Below are positions 10,640 through 17,440 of a stretch of DNA of 19,632 nucleotides, in pieces (the stretch's first letter is position 1; each line of letters begins with the position of its first letter). The notes below the pieces were generated by a model. That model was given only the letters and a program-made list of their open reading frames with translations, was not told the DNA's origin and did not search any database. Both the position numbers and the translations under genes were made by a program. Source of the stretch: Bacillota bacterium (lineage in GTDB: Bacteria; Bacillota; Clostridia; DSM-8532); the NCBI GenBank assembly GCA_023440865.1, contig JAEXRM010000011.1, positions 1 to 19,632 on the forward strand, given 5' to 3'.

Positions 10640-10648
10640 GCATTCGTT

Positions 10649-11971
10649 TTACATGACCGGCATGCCGTTGCGCGCCACCACACGACCGCCGACCAGCGTC
10701 AACGAGGTGCGGCCAGTCAGCTTCCAGCCGTGGTATGGCGTGTTTCTGCTCCGTGAGGCCATCGACTCGCGATCAACGGTCCATTCGCAGGTGGTGTCGA
10801 CCACCGTCAGGTCCGCGGCAAATCCAGCCGCAACACGCTTCTCCGGAAGACCCAGCATGGCCGCCGGCGCACGCGACATCCGGTCCGCCACCTCGGGGAG
10901 CGAGAGGACGCCGGTCTTCACCAGGAACGTCAGCGTCAGCGGCAGGGCGGTCTCCAGCCCGATGATGCCGTTGTTCGCCTTGTCGAACTCCACGTTCTTT
11001 TCATCGACATGGTGCGGCGCGTGGTCGGTCGCGATCATGTCGATCGTGCCGTCACGCAGGCCCTCCTTGACGGCTTCCACATCCGCAGCCGTTCGAAGCG
11101 GCGGATTCATCTTCGCGTTCGTATCGTACCCGGTGCAGGCCTCTTCCGTCAGGGTGAAGTAATGCGGGCAGGTTTCCGCCGTCACCCTTACCCCGCGCCC
11201 TTTCGCCTCCCGGATCAGCTGCACCGCTCCGGCGGTGGACACGTGGGCGATATGGACCGGAATGCCGGTGTATGCGGCGAGGATGAGCTCGCGCGACACC
11301 ATGATGTCCTCGGCCGCCGTGGGTATGCCGCGCAGCCCCAGCCGGGTGGACACGGCACCCTCGTTCATCGCGCCGCCTTCGGCCAGCGACATCTCCTCGC
11401 AGTGCGAAATGACCCGGAGGCCGAACTGCGCCGCGTACACCATGGCCTTGAGCATGACCGCCGCGTTCGCGACCGGCCGGCCGTCGTCGGAAACCGCCAC
11501 GATGCCGGCTTCCCGCATCATGCCCATCTCGGCGAGTTCGGCCCCCTCAAGTCCCTTCGTGATCGAACCGATGGGATGGACGCGCACGACACCCTCGCGC
11601 GCGGCCTTTTCAACAAGATAGCGCACGACCGTCTTGTCGTCGACCACCGGCTTCGTATTCGGCATGCAGGCGATATCGGTGAACCCGCCGGCAGCCGCCG
11701 CCCGGGTGCCCGTGGCGATGTCCTCGCGGTATTCCTGTCCGGGATCGCGCAGGTGGCAGTGGGCGTCCACCAGACCCGGAAACACATGGAGGCCGGTGCA
11801 GTCGAGGATCTCGAACGGATCGGCGCCGGTGCTTCCGGCGAGCGCCTCCGCCTCTTCCCGGGTGATGCGGGGTGCGACCGCGGCGATGCGGTCCCCCAGA
11901 ACAAGAATGTCCGACCGGACCGGTTCACGGCCCGCCTCCACGATGGTTCCGTTTTGCATCAGCAGCTTCAA
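10649..11971 (-). CDS. pyrC: Dihydroorotase, class I
   Basis: Zinc amidohydrolase that closes carbamoyl-aspartate to dihydroorotate. The predicted protein is 440 aa. Metal-binding H71-C-H73 lies in VDAHCHLRDPG; further motifs are SDDGRPV, SHCEE, HIAHVST and the catalytic D in ATDHAPHH. These match the class I enzymes common in Gram-positives. The likely start is a TTG at 11971 overlapping the pyrB stop as TTGA, with GGAGG 8 nt upstream; the first in-frame ATG is 12 nt further in, too far from this site. The overlap predicts translational coupling to pyrB. Confidence 0.95.
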   Translation of the reverse strand: MKLLMQNGTIVEAGREPVRSDILVLGDRIAAVAPRITREEAEALAGSTGADPFEILDCTGLHVFPGLVDAHCHLRDPGQEYREDIATGTRAAAAGGFTDIACMPNTKPVVDDKTVVRYLVEKAAREGVVRVHPIGSITKGLEGAELAEMGMMREAGIVAVSDDGRPVANAAVMLKAMVYAAQFGLRVISHCEEMSLAEGGAMNEGAVSTRLGLRGIPTAAEDIMVSRELILAAYTGIPVHIAHVSTAGAVQLIREAKGRGVRVTAETCPHYFTLTEEACTGYDTNAKMNPPLRTAADVEAVKEGLRDGTIDMIATDHAPHHVDEKNVEFDKANNGIIGLETALPLTLTFLVKTGVLSLPEVADRMSRAPAAMLGLPEKRVAAGFAADLTVVDTTCEWTVDRESMASRSRNTPYHGWKLTGRTSLTLVGGRVVARNGMPVM

Positions 11972-12894
11972 TGTTCTTCCCTCCCCGTGAGCAGATACAG
12001 GATGGCCATGCGCACCGCGACCCCGTTGGTAACCTGCGTGTCGATGACCGACTGCGGCCCGTCGACCATCGAGGTCGGCATCTCCACGCCACGGTTGACC
12101 GGGCCCGGGTGCATCCACAGCGCATTGGACTTCGCGCCCCGGATGTTCTCCATGTTCAGTCCGAAAAACCGGCAGTACTCGGCAGCAGAGGGAAACAAGG
12201 CCTTCTTCTGCCGTTCGAGCTGCACCCGGAGCGACATCACAACATCCGCGCCCTCGACGGCCTCCCCGACCGAACCGCAAACCTGGACGCCCATCCCGGC
12301 GATGCCCGGCGCCATCAGCGTCGCGGGGCCGGCGACACGCACCTCGGCTCCCATCTTGCGAAGACACAGGATGTTGCTTCGGGCGACGCGGCTGTGCAGG
12401 ATATCGCCGAGGATGGCGACCTTCAGGCCCTCGACGTGGCCGAACGCTTCGCGCATGGTGTACAGGTCGAGCAGCGCCTGGGTCGGATGCTCGTGCATGC
12501 CATCCCCCGCGTTGATGACCGAGGCCTGCACGTTGCGGGCCAGATGGTGCGGCGCGCCGGACATGCCATGCCTGATGACCAGGATGTCCGTGCCCATCAC
12601 ATCGAGCGTGCGGCCCGTGTCGATGAGGGTTTCCCCCTTGGCCACGCTGCTGGAGGCGACCGCGACATTCACGGCCTGCGCGCCGAGATATTTCGCCGCC
12701 AGCTCGAAGGAGACGCGCGTGCGGGTGCTGTTCTCATAGAACAGCGTCATCACGGTCTTCCCCTGCAGGTAGTTCGACTTCTTCATGCCGCTGGTGACGA
12801 TCCGCTTCATGTCGACTGCCGTATCGAGAATGAGGCCGATCTCGCCGGCCGACAGGTCCTCGATGCCGAGCAGGTCCTTCGCACTGAGTCTCAT
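11968..12894 (-). CDS. pyrB: Aspartate carbamoyltransferase catalytic chain
   Basis: Condenses carbamoyl phosphate with aspartate in the committed step of pyrimidine synthesis. The protein has 308 aa. Signature residues are present: STRTR at 56-60 for carbamoyl phosphate, K86 in the 80s loop (SVAKGET), HPTQALLD from 136, RVQ at 223-225 and HPGPVNRG at 262-269. The ATG is preceded by GAGAGGAG with 5 nt spacing. No regulatory chain gene (pyrI) follows, so allosteric control by nucleotides is not expected. It is the first structural gene after the leader-peptide attenuator, and pyrC overlaps its stop. Confidence 0.98.
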   Translation of the reverse strand: MRLSAKDLLGIEDLSAGEIGLILDTAVDMKRIVTSGMKKSNYLQGKTVMTLFYENSTRTRVSFELAAKYLGAQAVNVAVASSSVAKGETLIDTGRTLDVMGTDILVIRHGMSGAPHHLARNVQASVINAGDGMHEHPTQALLDLYTMREAFGHVEGLKVAILGDILHSRVARSNILCLRKMGAEVRVAGPATLMAPGIAGMGVQVCGSVGEAVEGADVVMSLRVQLERQKKALFPSAAEYCRFFGLNMENIRGAKSNALWMHPGPVNRGVEMPTSMVDGPQSVIDTQVTNGVAVRMAILYLLTGREEH

Positions 12895-12913
12895 GCGCAC
12901 TCCTCTCCCCGTG

Positions 12914-12932
12914 CCCGCCGTTGTCCGGCGGG
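12914..12932 (-). promoter_or_regulatory. GC-rich hairpin between attenuator and pyrB
   Basis: Arms CCCGCCG and CGGCGGG (7 bp, 5-nt loop) end about 20 nt before the pyrB start and leave the ribosome binding site free. No U-run follows. A role in stabilising the 5' end of the pyrB message is possible. Confidence 0.4.
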
Positions 12933-12965
12933 GTGATCCGTTCGCTTCACCCTGCATTCGGGCAT

Positions 12966-12996
12966 AAAAAAATGGCAAGACGTGCGTCTTACCATT
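12966..12996 (-). terminator. Attenuator terminator of the pyr operon
   Basis: On the minus strand the arms ATGGTAAGAC and GTCTTGCCAT pair (10 bp, one G-U wobble, loop GCAC) and are followed by seven T's, a clear intrinsic terminator 70 nt before pyrB. The last codon (TGG) and the stop (TAA) of the leader peptide lie inside the left arm, so a ribosome finishing the leader would prevent the hairpin from forming. No alternative antiterminator helix is obvious, which fits a ribosome-masking mechanism rather than a riboswitch. Confidence 0.9.
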
Positions 12997-13123
12997 GGAG
13001 AAACAAAAGGGCCTTTCGATCGGAAAAGGAAGGAGAACGGAAAAACGAAAACAGCAATCCCGGCGGGGTTTGCGGCGTCTCTGCCGCCTTGGGGTGCGCC
13101 AGGGTTCTGTGGACATGCTGCAT
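12989..13123 (-). CDS. pyrL: pyr operon leader peptide (PyrL-like), 44 aa
   Basis: Small ORF between the pyr promoter and the attenuator. It starts MQHVHRTLAHP, has a central GLLFSFFRSPSFS stretch encoded by a strongly U-rich tract, and ends LLFLQW at a TAA within the terminator stem. An AAAGGA site lies 8 nt before the ATG, and the ATG is about 26 nt after the predicted transcription start. In E. coli the pyrBI leader peptide is also 44 residues and contains a U-coded Phe cluster (FFFP); the two sequences otherwise show no clear similarity. The peptide itself probably has no function: the act of translating it couples the ribosome to RNA polymerase. The gene symbol is given by analogy. Confidence 0.8.
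   Translation of the reverse strand: MQHVHRTLAHPKAAETPQTPPGLLFSFFRSPSFSDRKALLFLQW
13020..13087 (-). promoter_or_regulatory. UTP-sensing pause region: hairpin then U-rich tract
   Basis: On the minus strand the arms GCGGC and GCCGC (13072-13087, 6-nt loop) are followed ~20 nt later by the tract TTTTCGTTTTTCC and further T/C runs down to about 13021. By analogy with E. coli pyrBI, RNA polymerase short of UTP would pause here and let the leader ribosome close up. The pause itself is inference; the U-richness and hairpin are visible. Confidence 0.6.
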
Positions 13124-13155
13124 GTTCCGTATCCTTTCTCGCTTCGTTTCGAGAT

Positions 13156-13184
13156 ATGATACCATGCTTTTGCAGGCCTGTCCA
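13156..13184 (-). promoter_or_regulatory. Promoter of the pyrimidine operon
   Basis: The minus strand carries -35 TGGACA (13179-13184), a 17-nt spacer and -10 TATCAT (13156-13161), identical in -10 to the tRNA-Leu and ruvX promoters here. The predicted start near 13149 lies about 26 nt before the leader peptide ATG. Confidence 0.85.
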
Positions 13185-13305
13185 CATGATATTTCACATG
13201 TGCCGGCCAGGCTTGGCAACCGCAAATGCGGCATCCGCGGCGGAACTGCGTCGCAACGGCGCGACATCCGCGGCGGCCCACTCCCTTGCGCATCAGGCGC
13301 GCGCC

Positions 13306-14424
13306 TCACTCTATCGAGACGCTGGATGCGGACGGAACCACTTCGATCCACAGCTGCCCCGGATTGAGCACCAGCGGGGATCCATCCTCGAACCGGTACG
13401 TGGTCTGGGCATCGCGCGCCTTCTTCTCCCAAGAAATCTTCCGTGACTTCCCACCTGTGACGAACCAGCCGGATCCCTTGCCGACCGTCGCGACGTTGAT
13501 GCGGTACTTGTCATCGCCTGCAATCGGCGCTGAAGGCACCACCTCGACGAGGAGGTTGCGCGGCGTCACCTGCAGGCCCGTATTGCGTTCCATCTGCGCC
13601 ACACCGTTGCGGGTGCGCTCATACAGGCCGGTCGTTGCGTTGTACGCGTATCCGGCCGTGAAGCCCTTGCCATAGGTCAACTCGATGCGGGTTGCGGGAT
13701 CGCCGGCGTCGGGCGCTGCAAAAACATCGGCATACTGAAAGGGAAAAACCTGGTTCGGCGTGGCGCGGTACCTGAGTTTGGTGATCTGTGCCTGCACCCT
13801 TTCCCCAGAGGTGAAGGAATCCTGCCAGTTGCCGGGATCCTTGTCCGTATCCCAGAAAGCGTCTCCATTGACCAACCCGTTGATGTTCTGGATTTTCAGG
13901 GACTTGATGTCCTGCTGCGCCTGGGGGCTCCAGCCATAGTGTGTGTATACCGCGTCATACTCCATCGCAAAATCGAGGAAGTAGTGTCGGGAGCTGCGCA
14001 CCGGGCCGACCATTTCGGGCATGTTGCCCCAGAAGAAGGCCAGATATCGGGTGATGCGGTACTCTGTCAGGATCTCGTAAACAACCTGCGCCTGGCGGAT
14101 GCCGGCCTGCGGCAGCACACGCTCCCCCTGGTTGTCGATCATGACCGCGATGGGCCGGAGTGAAGGATCGGGTTTGATGAAGGTCCGATCCACCGTGGGC
14201 TCGGCTGTGGCTGCCGGTGTCGGCGACGGGGCTGCGGTTGTGCCCGCCGGCGTGGCGTCCTGCGCGAGGGCCGATGCCGTCGCGGTCGGATCCGGATCAG
14301 GCGCGGGCTGTGACCTGGCGCATCCGGCGCATACGAGCGCAAGGGCCATCATCCATGCCAAACGCCTGACAAGACCGATCCCCGGACGCACCTGTTTGAT
14401 ACGGCCCTCTCTTTTGCTTCCCAT
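13306..14424 (-). CDS. DUF3048 (YerB-like) lipoprotein
   Basis: Predicted 372-aa surface lipoprotein. Residues 1-35 are a basic n-region, a hydrophobic core (LAWMMALALV) and a CAGC lipobox-like motif with C35 as the likely lipidated Cys; the -3 residue is Cys, slightly unusual. A Pro/Thr/Ala-rich tether covers ~36-78. The DUF3048 domain then starts at RPIAVMIDNQGERVLPQAGI and includes the typical EILTEYRITRYLAFF, VGPVRSSRHYFLDFA and YTHYGWSP motifs; a second, C-terminal domain carries LWIEVVP. The biochemical function of the family is unknown. The ATG has GGGAGGA 6 nt upstream; an in-frame open extension upstream runs through the repeat block and is rejected. No terminator is evident between its end and the pyr promoter. 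Confidence 0.88.
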   Translation of the reverse strand: MGSKREGRIKQVRPGIGLVRRLAWMMALALVCAGCARSQPAPDPDPTATASALAQDATPAGTTAAPSPTPAATAEPTVDRTFIKPDPSLRPIAVMIDNQGERVLPQAGIRQAQVVYEILTEYRITRYLAFFWGNMPEMVGPVRSSRHYFLDFAMEYDAVYTHYGWSPQAQQDIKSLKIQNINGLVNGDAFWDTDKDPGNWQDSFTSGERVQAQITKLRYRATPNQVFPFQYADVFAAPDAGDPATRIELTYGKGFTAGYAYNATTGLYERTRNGVAQMERNTGLQVTPRNLLVEVVPSAPIAGDDKYRINVATVGKGSGWFVTGGKSRKISWEKKARDAQTTYRFEDGSPLVLNPGQLWIEVVPSASSVSIE

Positions 14425-14437
14425 GCGGCATCCTCCC

Positions 14438-14468
14438 GTCATCCGCCACCCGGCATGTCCCGGATGAC
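14438..14468 (-). promoter_or_regulatory. Leader hairpin before the DUF3048 gene
   Basis: Arms GTCATCC and GGATGAC (7 bp) enclose a 17-nt loop and end about 14 nt before the DUF3048 start, near its ribosome binding site. It may modulate translation or simply continue the hairpin-rich spacer to its left on the minus strand. Confidence 0.35.
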
Positions 14469-14494
14469 CTTTCGTGCCGGTACCTTTCTTCGGT

Positions 14495-14633
14495 ACGTTG
14501 TCATCATTTCCTTCGGAAATGCGCTCCCGAACTTTGCTTCGCAAAGTCCTGCCGCGTAGTGCTGCGTGCTCCCGAACTTTGCTTCGCAAAGTCCTGCCGC
14601 ACGTTGTCATCATTTCCTTCGGAAATGATGACG
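14495..14633. repeat. Nested A-B-B-A repeat block of small hairpins
   Basis: Two exact 27-bp copies of unit A (14495-14521 and 14601-14627) bracket two exact 33-bp copies of unit B (14523-14555 and 14568-14600), all in the same orientation. Each unit holds its own palindrome with a TTC loop: A has CATTTCC-TTC-GGAAATG, extended in the second copy to a 12-bp stem ending GATGAC; B has ACTTTGC-TTC-GCAAAGT. The block fills the gap between the DUF1292 and DUF3048 genes. It resembles REP-type extragenic palindromes, but I do not recognise a named family. Confidence 0.85.
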
Positions 14634-14681
14634 GGGGAAGAAGGCATCCCCTCTTCCCCCGCATGAAGGGGATGTCTCCCC
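14634..14681 (-). promoter_or_regulatory. Three mutually exclusive hairpins after DUF1292 gene
   Basis: The stems GGGGAAGA/TCTTCCCC (14634-14659), CATCCCCT/AGGGGATG (14645-14674) and GGGGA/TCCCC (14668-14681) share strands, so only some can form at once. No U-run follows, so it is not a standard terminator. It may be a 3'-end stabiliser for the ruvX-DUF1292 message or a simple low-complexity C/G region. Confidence 0.35.
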
Positions 14682-14692
14682 TCTTTCCGCGA

Positions 14693-15013
14693 TTATTCCT
14701 CTTCCTCGTCGTCCTCGCAGAACTCGCTCTGCTCCTGGAACGCCACAAAGGCGCGCTCGAGCTCCTCATCGTCCTCCACGGGGACAAGGAATTCCTCGTC
14801 GCCGTTCTTCTGGACCTTCATGATGATGACCTCGGTTTCGCCGCAATCACAGCCTTCGCTGCCGCAGCCTTCGTCGCCGCAGTTGCATCCGTCTTCGTCA
14901 ACCGGCACCATGACCACATATTCCTGATCGTCGACCAGGACGGTGTCAAGGTATTCGGCCTTCAGGACATCGCCATCCTCGCCGGTGAGTTCAATGATGT
15001 TCTCGTTGTCCAT
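14693..15013 (-). CDS. DUF1292 family protein with a Cys-rich insertion
   Basis: Predicted 106-aa acidic protein. The pattern IIELTGEDGDVLKAEYLDTVLVDDQEYVVMVPVDE is typical of DUF1292 (YrzB-like) proteins, which are small, of unknown function, and usually encoded next to ruvX in Bacillota. Unusually, residues 43-57 form a Cys cluster of pattern C-x-C-x4-C-x4-C-x-C, where other members have an acidic loop; another Cys (C99) lies in the very acidic tail ending DDEEEE. Metal binding is possible but inferred. The ATG has AAGGAG 6 nt upstream. The gene starts 3 nt after the ruvX stop, so the two are surely co-transcribed. Confidence 0.88.
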   Translation of the reverse strand: MDNENIIELTGEDGDVLKAEYLDTVLVDDQEYVVMVPVDEDGCNCGDEGCGSEGCDCGETEVIIMKVQKNGDEEFLVPVEDDEELERAFVAFQEQSEFCEDDEEEE

Positions 15014-15016
15014 GTG

Positions 15017-15457
15017 CTACTCCTTCCGCATGCGTTCCTGCATGCCCCTCGAATCAAGCCAGCCCTGCAGGATCATCGCAGCGGCCATTTGATCGATTTT
15101 CCCTTTTTGTTCACGTGCGCGGATGCCCATGTCGTGCATCGCCCGCTGCGCCATGACGGTGGTCAGCCGCTCGTCCCAGGTGTCGATGGGAACGGGCGTG
15201 ATGCGCTCCGACAGCTGCCGGATGAAATCCTGCGTCTTCTCGACGCGGAACCCCTCGCTGCCGTCCATGTTCCGGGGCAGGCCCACCACCACGCGGTCGC
15301 AGGCGTACTGCCGGACCAATTCGGCAATCCGGGCAAGAGGCTTTTCCAGATCGAACCGCCAGGAGACGGTTTCCACCATCTGGGCGGTCCAGCCCATGGG
15401 ATCGCTCACGGCCACGCCGATGCGCACATCCCCATAATCGAGTCCCAGAATACGCAT
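15017..15457 (-). CDS. ruvX: Putative pre-16S rRNA nuclease / RuvX (YqgF)
   Basis: RNase H-fold nuclease of 146 aa. YqgF proteins process the 5' end of 16S rRNA in E. coli and were first proposed to be Holliday-junction resolvases. Visible active-site residues are D7 (LGLDYGDVRIG), E96 (WDERLTT) and D122 (KIDQMAAA). The phosphate-contacting VVVGLPRNMDGSEG motif is also intact. The ATG at 15457 is chosen for alignment with the family although its ribosome binding site (GGGGTGG) is modest; the upstream open extension to 15595 crosses the terminator and promoter and is unlikely. The leader is about 130 nt long. The ruvX-DUF1292 order matches the B. subtilis yrrK-yrzB order, but yrzL/ireB and mltG are absent beside it. 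Confidence 0.95.
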   Translation of the reverse strand: MRILGLDYGDVRIGVAVSDPMGWTAQMVETVSWRFDLEKPLARIAELVRQYACDRVVVGLPRNMDGSEGFRVEKTQDFIRQLSERITPVPIDTWDERLTTVMAQRAMHDMGIRAREQKGKIDQMAAAMILQGWLDSRGMQERMRKE

Positions 15458-15555
15458 GTCCACCCCGTGCTGCTGTGATCGGCACCGTCGATGAACCTGC
15501 GTGCCGCACAAAAAAGAGTCTCCTCCCGCTTCATCCGCGCATTCCGGTTTTACGG

Positions 15556-15592
15556 AAAAACGCGGAGGCAGGGAATCAACTCCCCTGCCTCC
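15556..15592 (-). terminator. Terminator hairpin between gpmI and ruvX
   Basis: On the minus strand the arms GGAGGCAGGG and CCCTGCCTCC (10 bp, 9-nt loop) are followed by GCG and five T's. It should end the glycolytic transcript about 100 nt after gpmI. It also begins right at the predicted start of the ruvX promoter, so it could act as a leader attenuator for ruvX. Confidence 0.85.
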
Positions 15593-15593
15593 C

Positions 15594-15622
15594 ATGATAC
15601 CCTACCGATGCAAGATTTGCAA
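15594..15622 (-). promoter_or_regulatory. Promoter of the ruvX-DUF1292 unit
   Basis: -35 TTGCAA (15617-15622), a 17-nt spacer and -10 TATCAT (15594-15599) on the minus strand. The -10 directly abuts the terminator hairpin at 15556-15592, so the first ~30 transcribed bases would be that hairpin. Confidence 0.75.
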
Positions 15623-15684
15623 CCGCTCCGCCGGGCGTAAACCAATCTAGCGAAAGCCCCCGCACGGCGGCCGGCGCATGCCGG

Positions 15685-17319
15685 TCACAGCTGGATCATC
15701 GACTCATCCCACATGGACGGCGCTTCGTATCCCAACAGGTTCACGACCGTCGCCGCGATGTTCGACAGGCCAAACGAGCCTTCCTTGAGCGTGTAATCGC
15801 CCTTGCGCGCATTGTCGTACAGGATGAACGGCACCTTGTTGAGGGTGTGGCTGGTCTTGGCCTTCGGCGAGCCATCCTTGTTGGTCTTGGCCTTGCCGGT
15901 CTTCTTGTCGGTCTCGTACATTTCGTCGGCATTGCCGTGGTCGGCCGTGATGAGCATGCATCCGCCCAGACGGTCGATGACCGGCAGGAGACGCGCCAAC
16001 ATCAGGTCAACGGTCTCCACCGCGACGCGGGCAGCCGGGTAGGACCCCGTGTGGCCAACCATGTCGCCGTTGGGATAGTTGACGCGCGCGAACGCGTACT
16101 TGCCGCTTTCCAGCGCCTCGATGAGCTTGTCGGTGACCTCGGCCGCCTTCATCCATGGACGCTGCTCGAAGGGAATGACGTCCGAAGGAACCTCGATGTA
16201 CGTCTCGAGGGATTCGCTGAACTTGCCGCTGTTGTTGCCGTTCCAGAAGTAGGTCACATGGCCGAACTTCTGGGTTTCGGAGATGGCCAGCTGGGTGACG
16301 CCGGTACGTGCCAGCGCTTCGCCCATCGTGTTCTTGATGGAGGGCGGATTCACCAGGTAGCGGCTCGGAATGTGCAGGTCGCCGTCATACTCGAGCATGC
16401 CGGCGTACGTGACATTCGGCACGCGGACACGGTCGAACTTGTCGAAGGCGGTCGACTCGAAGGCCTTCGAGATTTCGATGGCGCGGTCGCCGCGGAAATT
16501 GAAGAACACGACCGAATCGCCGTCCTCGATGGTGCCGATGGCCTTGCCGTTCTCGCCGATGACGAAGGCGCCGAGGTCCTGGTCGATGGCCTTCGTCTCG
16601 GCACGCAGGGTCTCGATGGCCTCGTGCGCGGAGGCGAACTGACGGCCTTCACCCAGCACATGGGTTTTCCAGCCGCGCTCGACCATGCTCCAGTCGGCAT
16701 CGTACCGGTCCATCGTGATGAACATGCGCCCGCCGCCGGAGGCGATGCGGGCATCGAAGGACGCGTCGTTGAGCGAGGCGAGATATGCCTCGAACGGATC
16801 GACGTATTCCAGGGCGCTGGTCTCCCCGACATCGCGGCCATCCAGCAGGATGTGCACGCGGACGGTCTTCACGCCATCCTGTTTCGCCTTGGCGATCATG
16901 GCCTTGAGGTGATCGACGTGAGAATGCACGTTGCCGTCGCTGAACAGGCCGATGAAATGCAGGGTGGATGCGTTCTCCACGGCATTGTCGCGGATATCGC
17001 TCCAGCCGCGGGCCGTGAACATCGCGCCGGTATCGATGGCGGCGGACACCAGCTTGGCACCCTGGGCAAACACCTGGCCGGCGCCGATGGCGTTGTGGCC
17101 GACCTCGGAGTTGCCCATGTCCTCGTCGCTCGGCAGGCCGACGGCGGTGCCGTGCGCCTTGAGCAGCGTGGTGGGATACGCTTTCATGAGCCGGTCGAGG
17201 GTGGGGGTGTAGCTCTGGCTCACCGCGTTGCCGTCGGTGATGTCCGTGATGCCGATGCCGTCCATGACAACGACCAGCACGGGACCCTTGTAGCCGGAAA
17301 AACCGTTCTTCTTCAACAT
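15685..17319 (-). CDS. gpmI: 2,3-bisphosphoglycerate-independent phosphoglycerate mutase, plant-type subgroup
   Basis: Interconverts 3- and 2-phosphoglycerate in glycolysis using a phosphoserine intermediate and two Mn ions. The protein has 544 aa against about 510 for most bacterial forms. Visible features are metal ligand D20 (VVVMDGIG), nucleophile S71 in DMGNSEVGHNAIGAG, and the ITADHGNADEM metal site near the C-terminus. Motifs GGGRMFITMDRYDADW, FDKFDRVRVP, SETQKFGHVTYFWNGN and TSHTLNKVPF resemble plant enzymes more than the B. subtilis/E. coli type. The ATG has AGGAG 8 nt upstream. It is the last gene of the pgk-tpiA-gpmI cluster, 192 nt after tpiA. Confidence 0.95.
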   Translation of the reverse strand: MLKKNGFSGYKGPVLVVVMDGIGITDITDGNAVSQSYTPTLDRLMKAYPTTLLKAHGTAVGLPSDEDMGNSEVGHNAIGAGQVFAQGAKLVSAAIDTGAMFTARGWSDIRDNAVENASTLHFIGLFSDGNVHSHVDHLKAMIAKAKQDGVKTVRVHILLDGRDVGETSALEYVDPFEAYLASLNDASFDARIASGGGRMFITMDRYDADWSMVERGWKTHVLGEGRQFASAHEAIETLRAETKAIDQDLGAFVIGENGKAIGTIEDGDSVVFFNFRGDRAIEISKAFESTAFDKFDRVRVPNVTYAGMLEYDGDLHIPSRYLVNPPSIKNTMGEALARTGVTQLAISETQKFGHVTYFWNGNNSGKFSESLETYIEVPSDVIPFEQRPWMKAAEVTDKLIEALESGKYAFARVNYPNGDMVGHTGSYPAARVAVETVDLMLARLLPVIDRLGGCMLITADHGNADEMYETDKKTGKAKTNKDGSPKAKTSHTLNKVPFILYDNARKGDYTLKEGSFGLSNIAATVVNLLGYEAPSMWDESMIQL

Positions 17320-17440
17320 GCCAACACTCCTGTCTGTGCGAATGTGCATACGGGCCCGGACGCCGGGAAATCCGGTGGAGCGGCGGAACGGGCGGGTGTT
17401 GTGGATGGGATGCCGGCTTGCCGGTTCCCTGAGGATTCAC

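Noticed and set aside
12895..13123. PyrR-binding loop in the pyr leader
   Set aside because: I looked for the conserved AGRUCC...GAGGYU-type element and saw none; the leader ORF plus terminator explain the region better.
13232..13276. Two copies of CATCCGCGGCGG spaced 33 bp apart
   Set aside because: Short GC-rich direct repeat in DNA of similar composition; no third copy or flanking structure, so chance is likely.
14495..14633. CRISPR array
   Set aside because: Only two copies of each of two different repeats, no spacers of uniform length, and no cas genes nearby.
14425..14787. Longer start for the DUF3048 lipoprotein
   Set aside because: The extension reads through the repeat block and into the DUF1292 gene; the signal peptide and a GGGAGGA site place the start at 14424.
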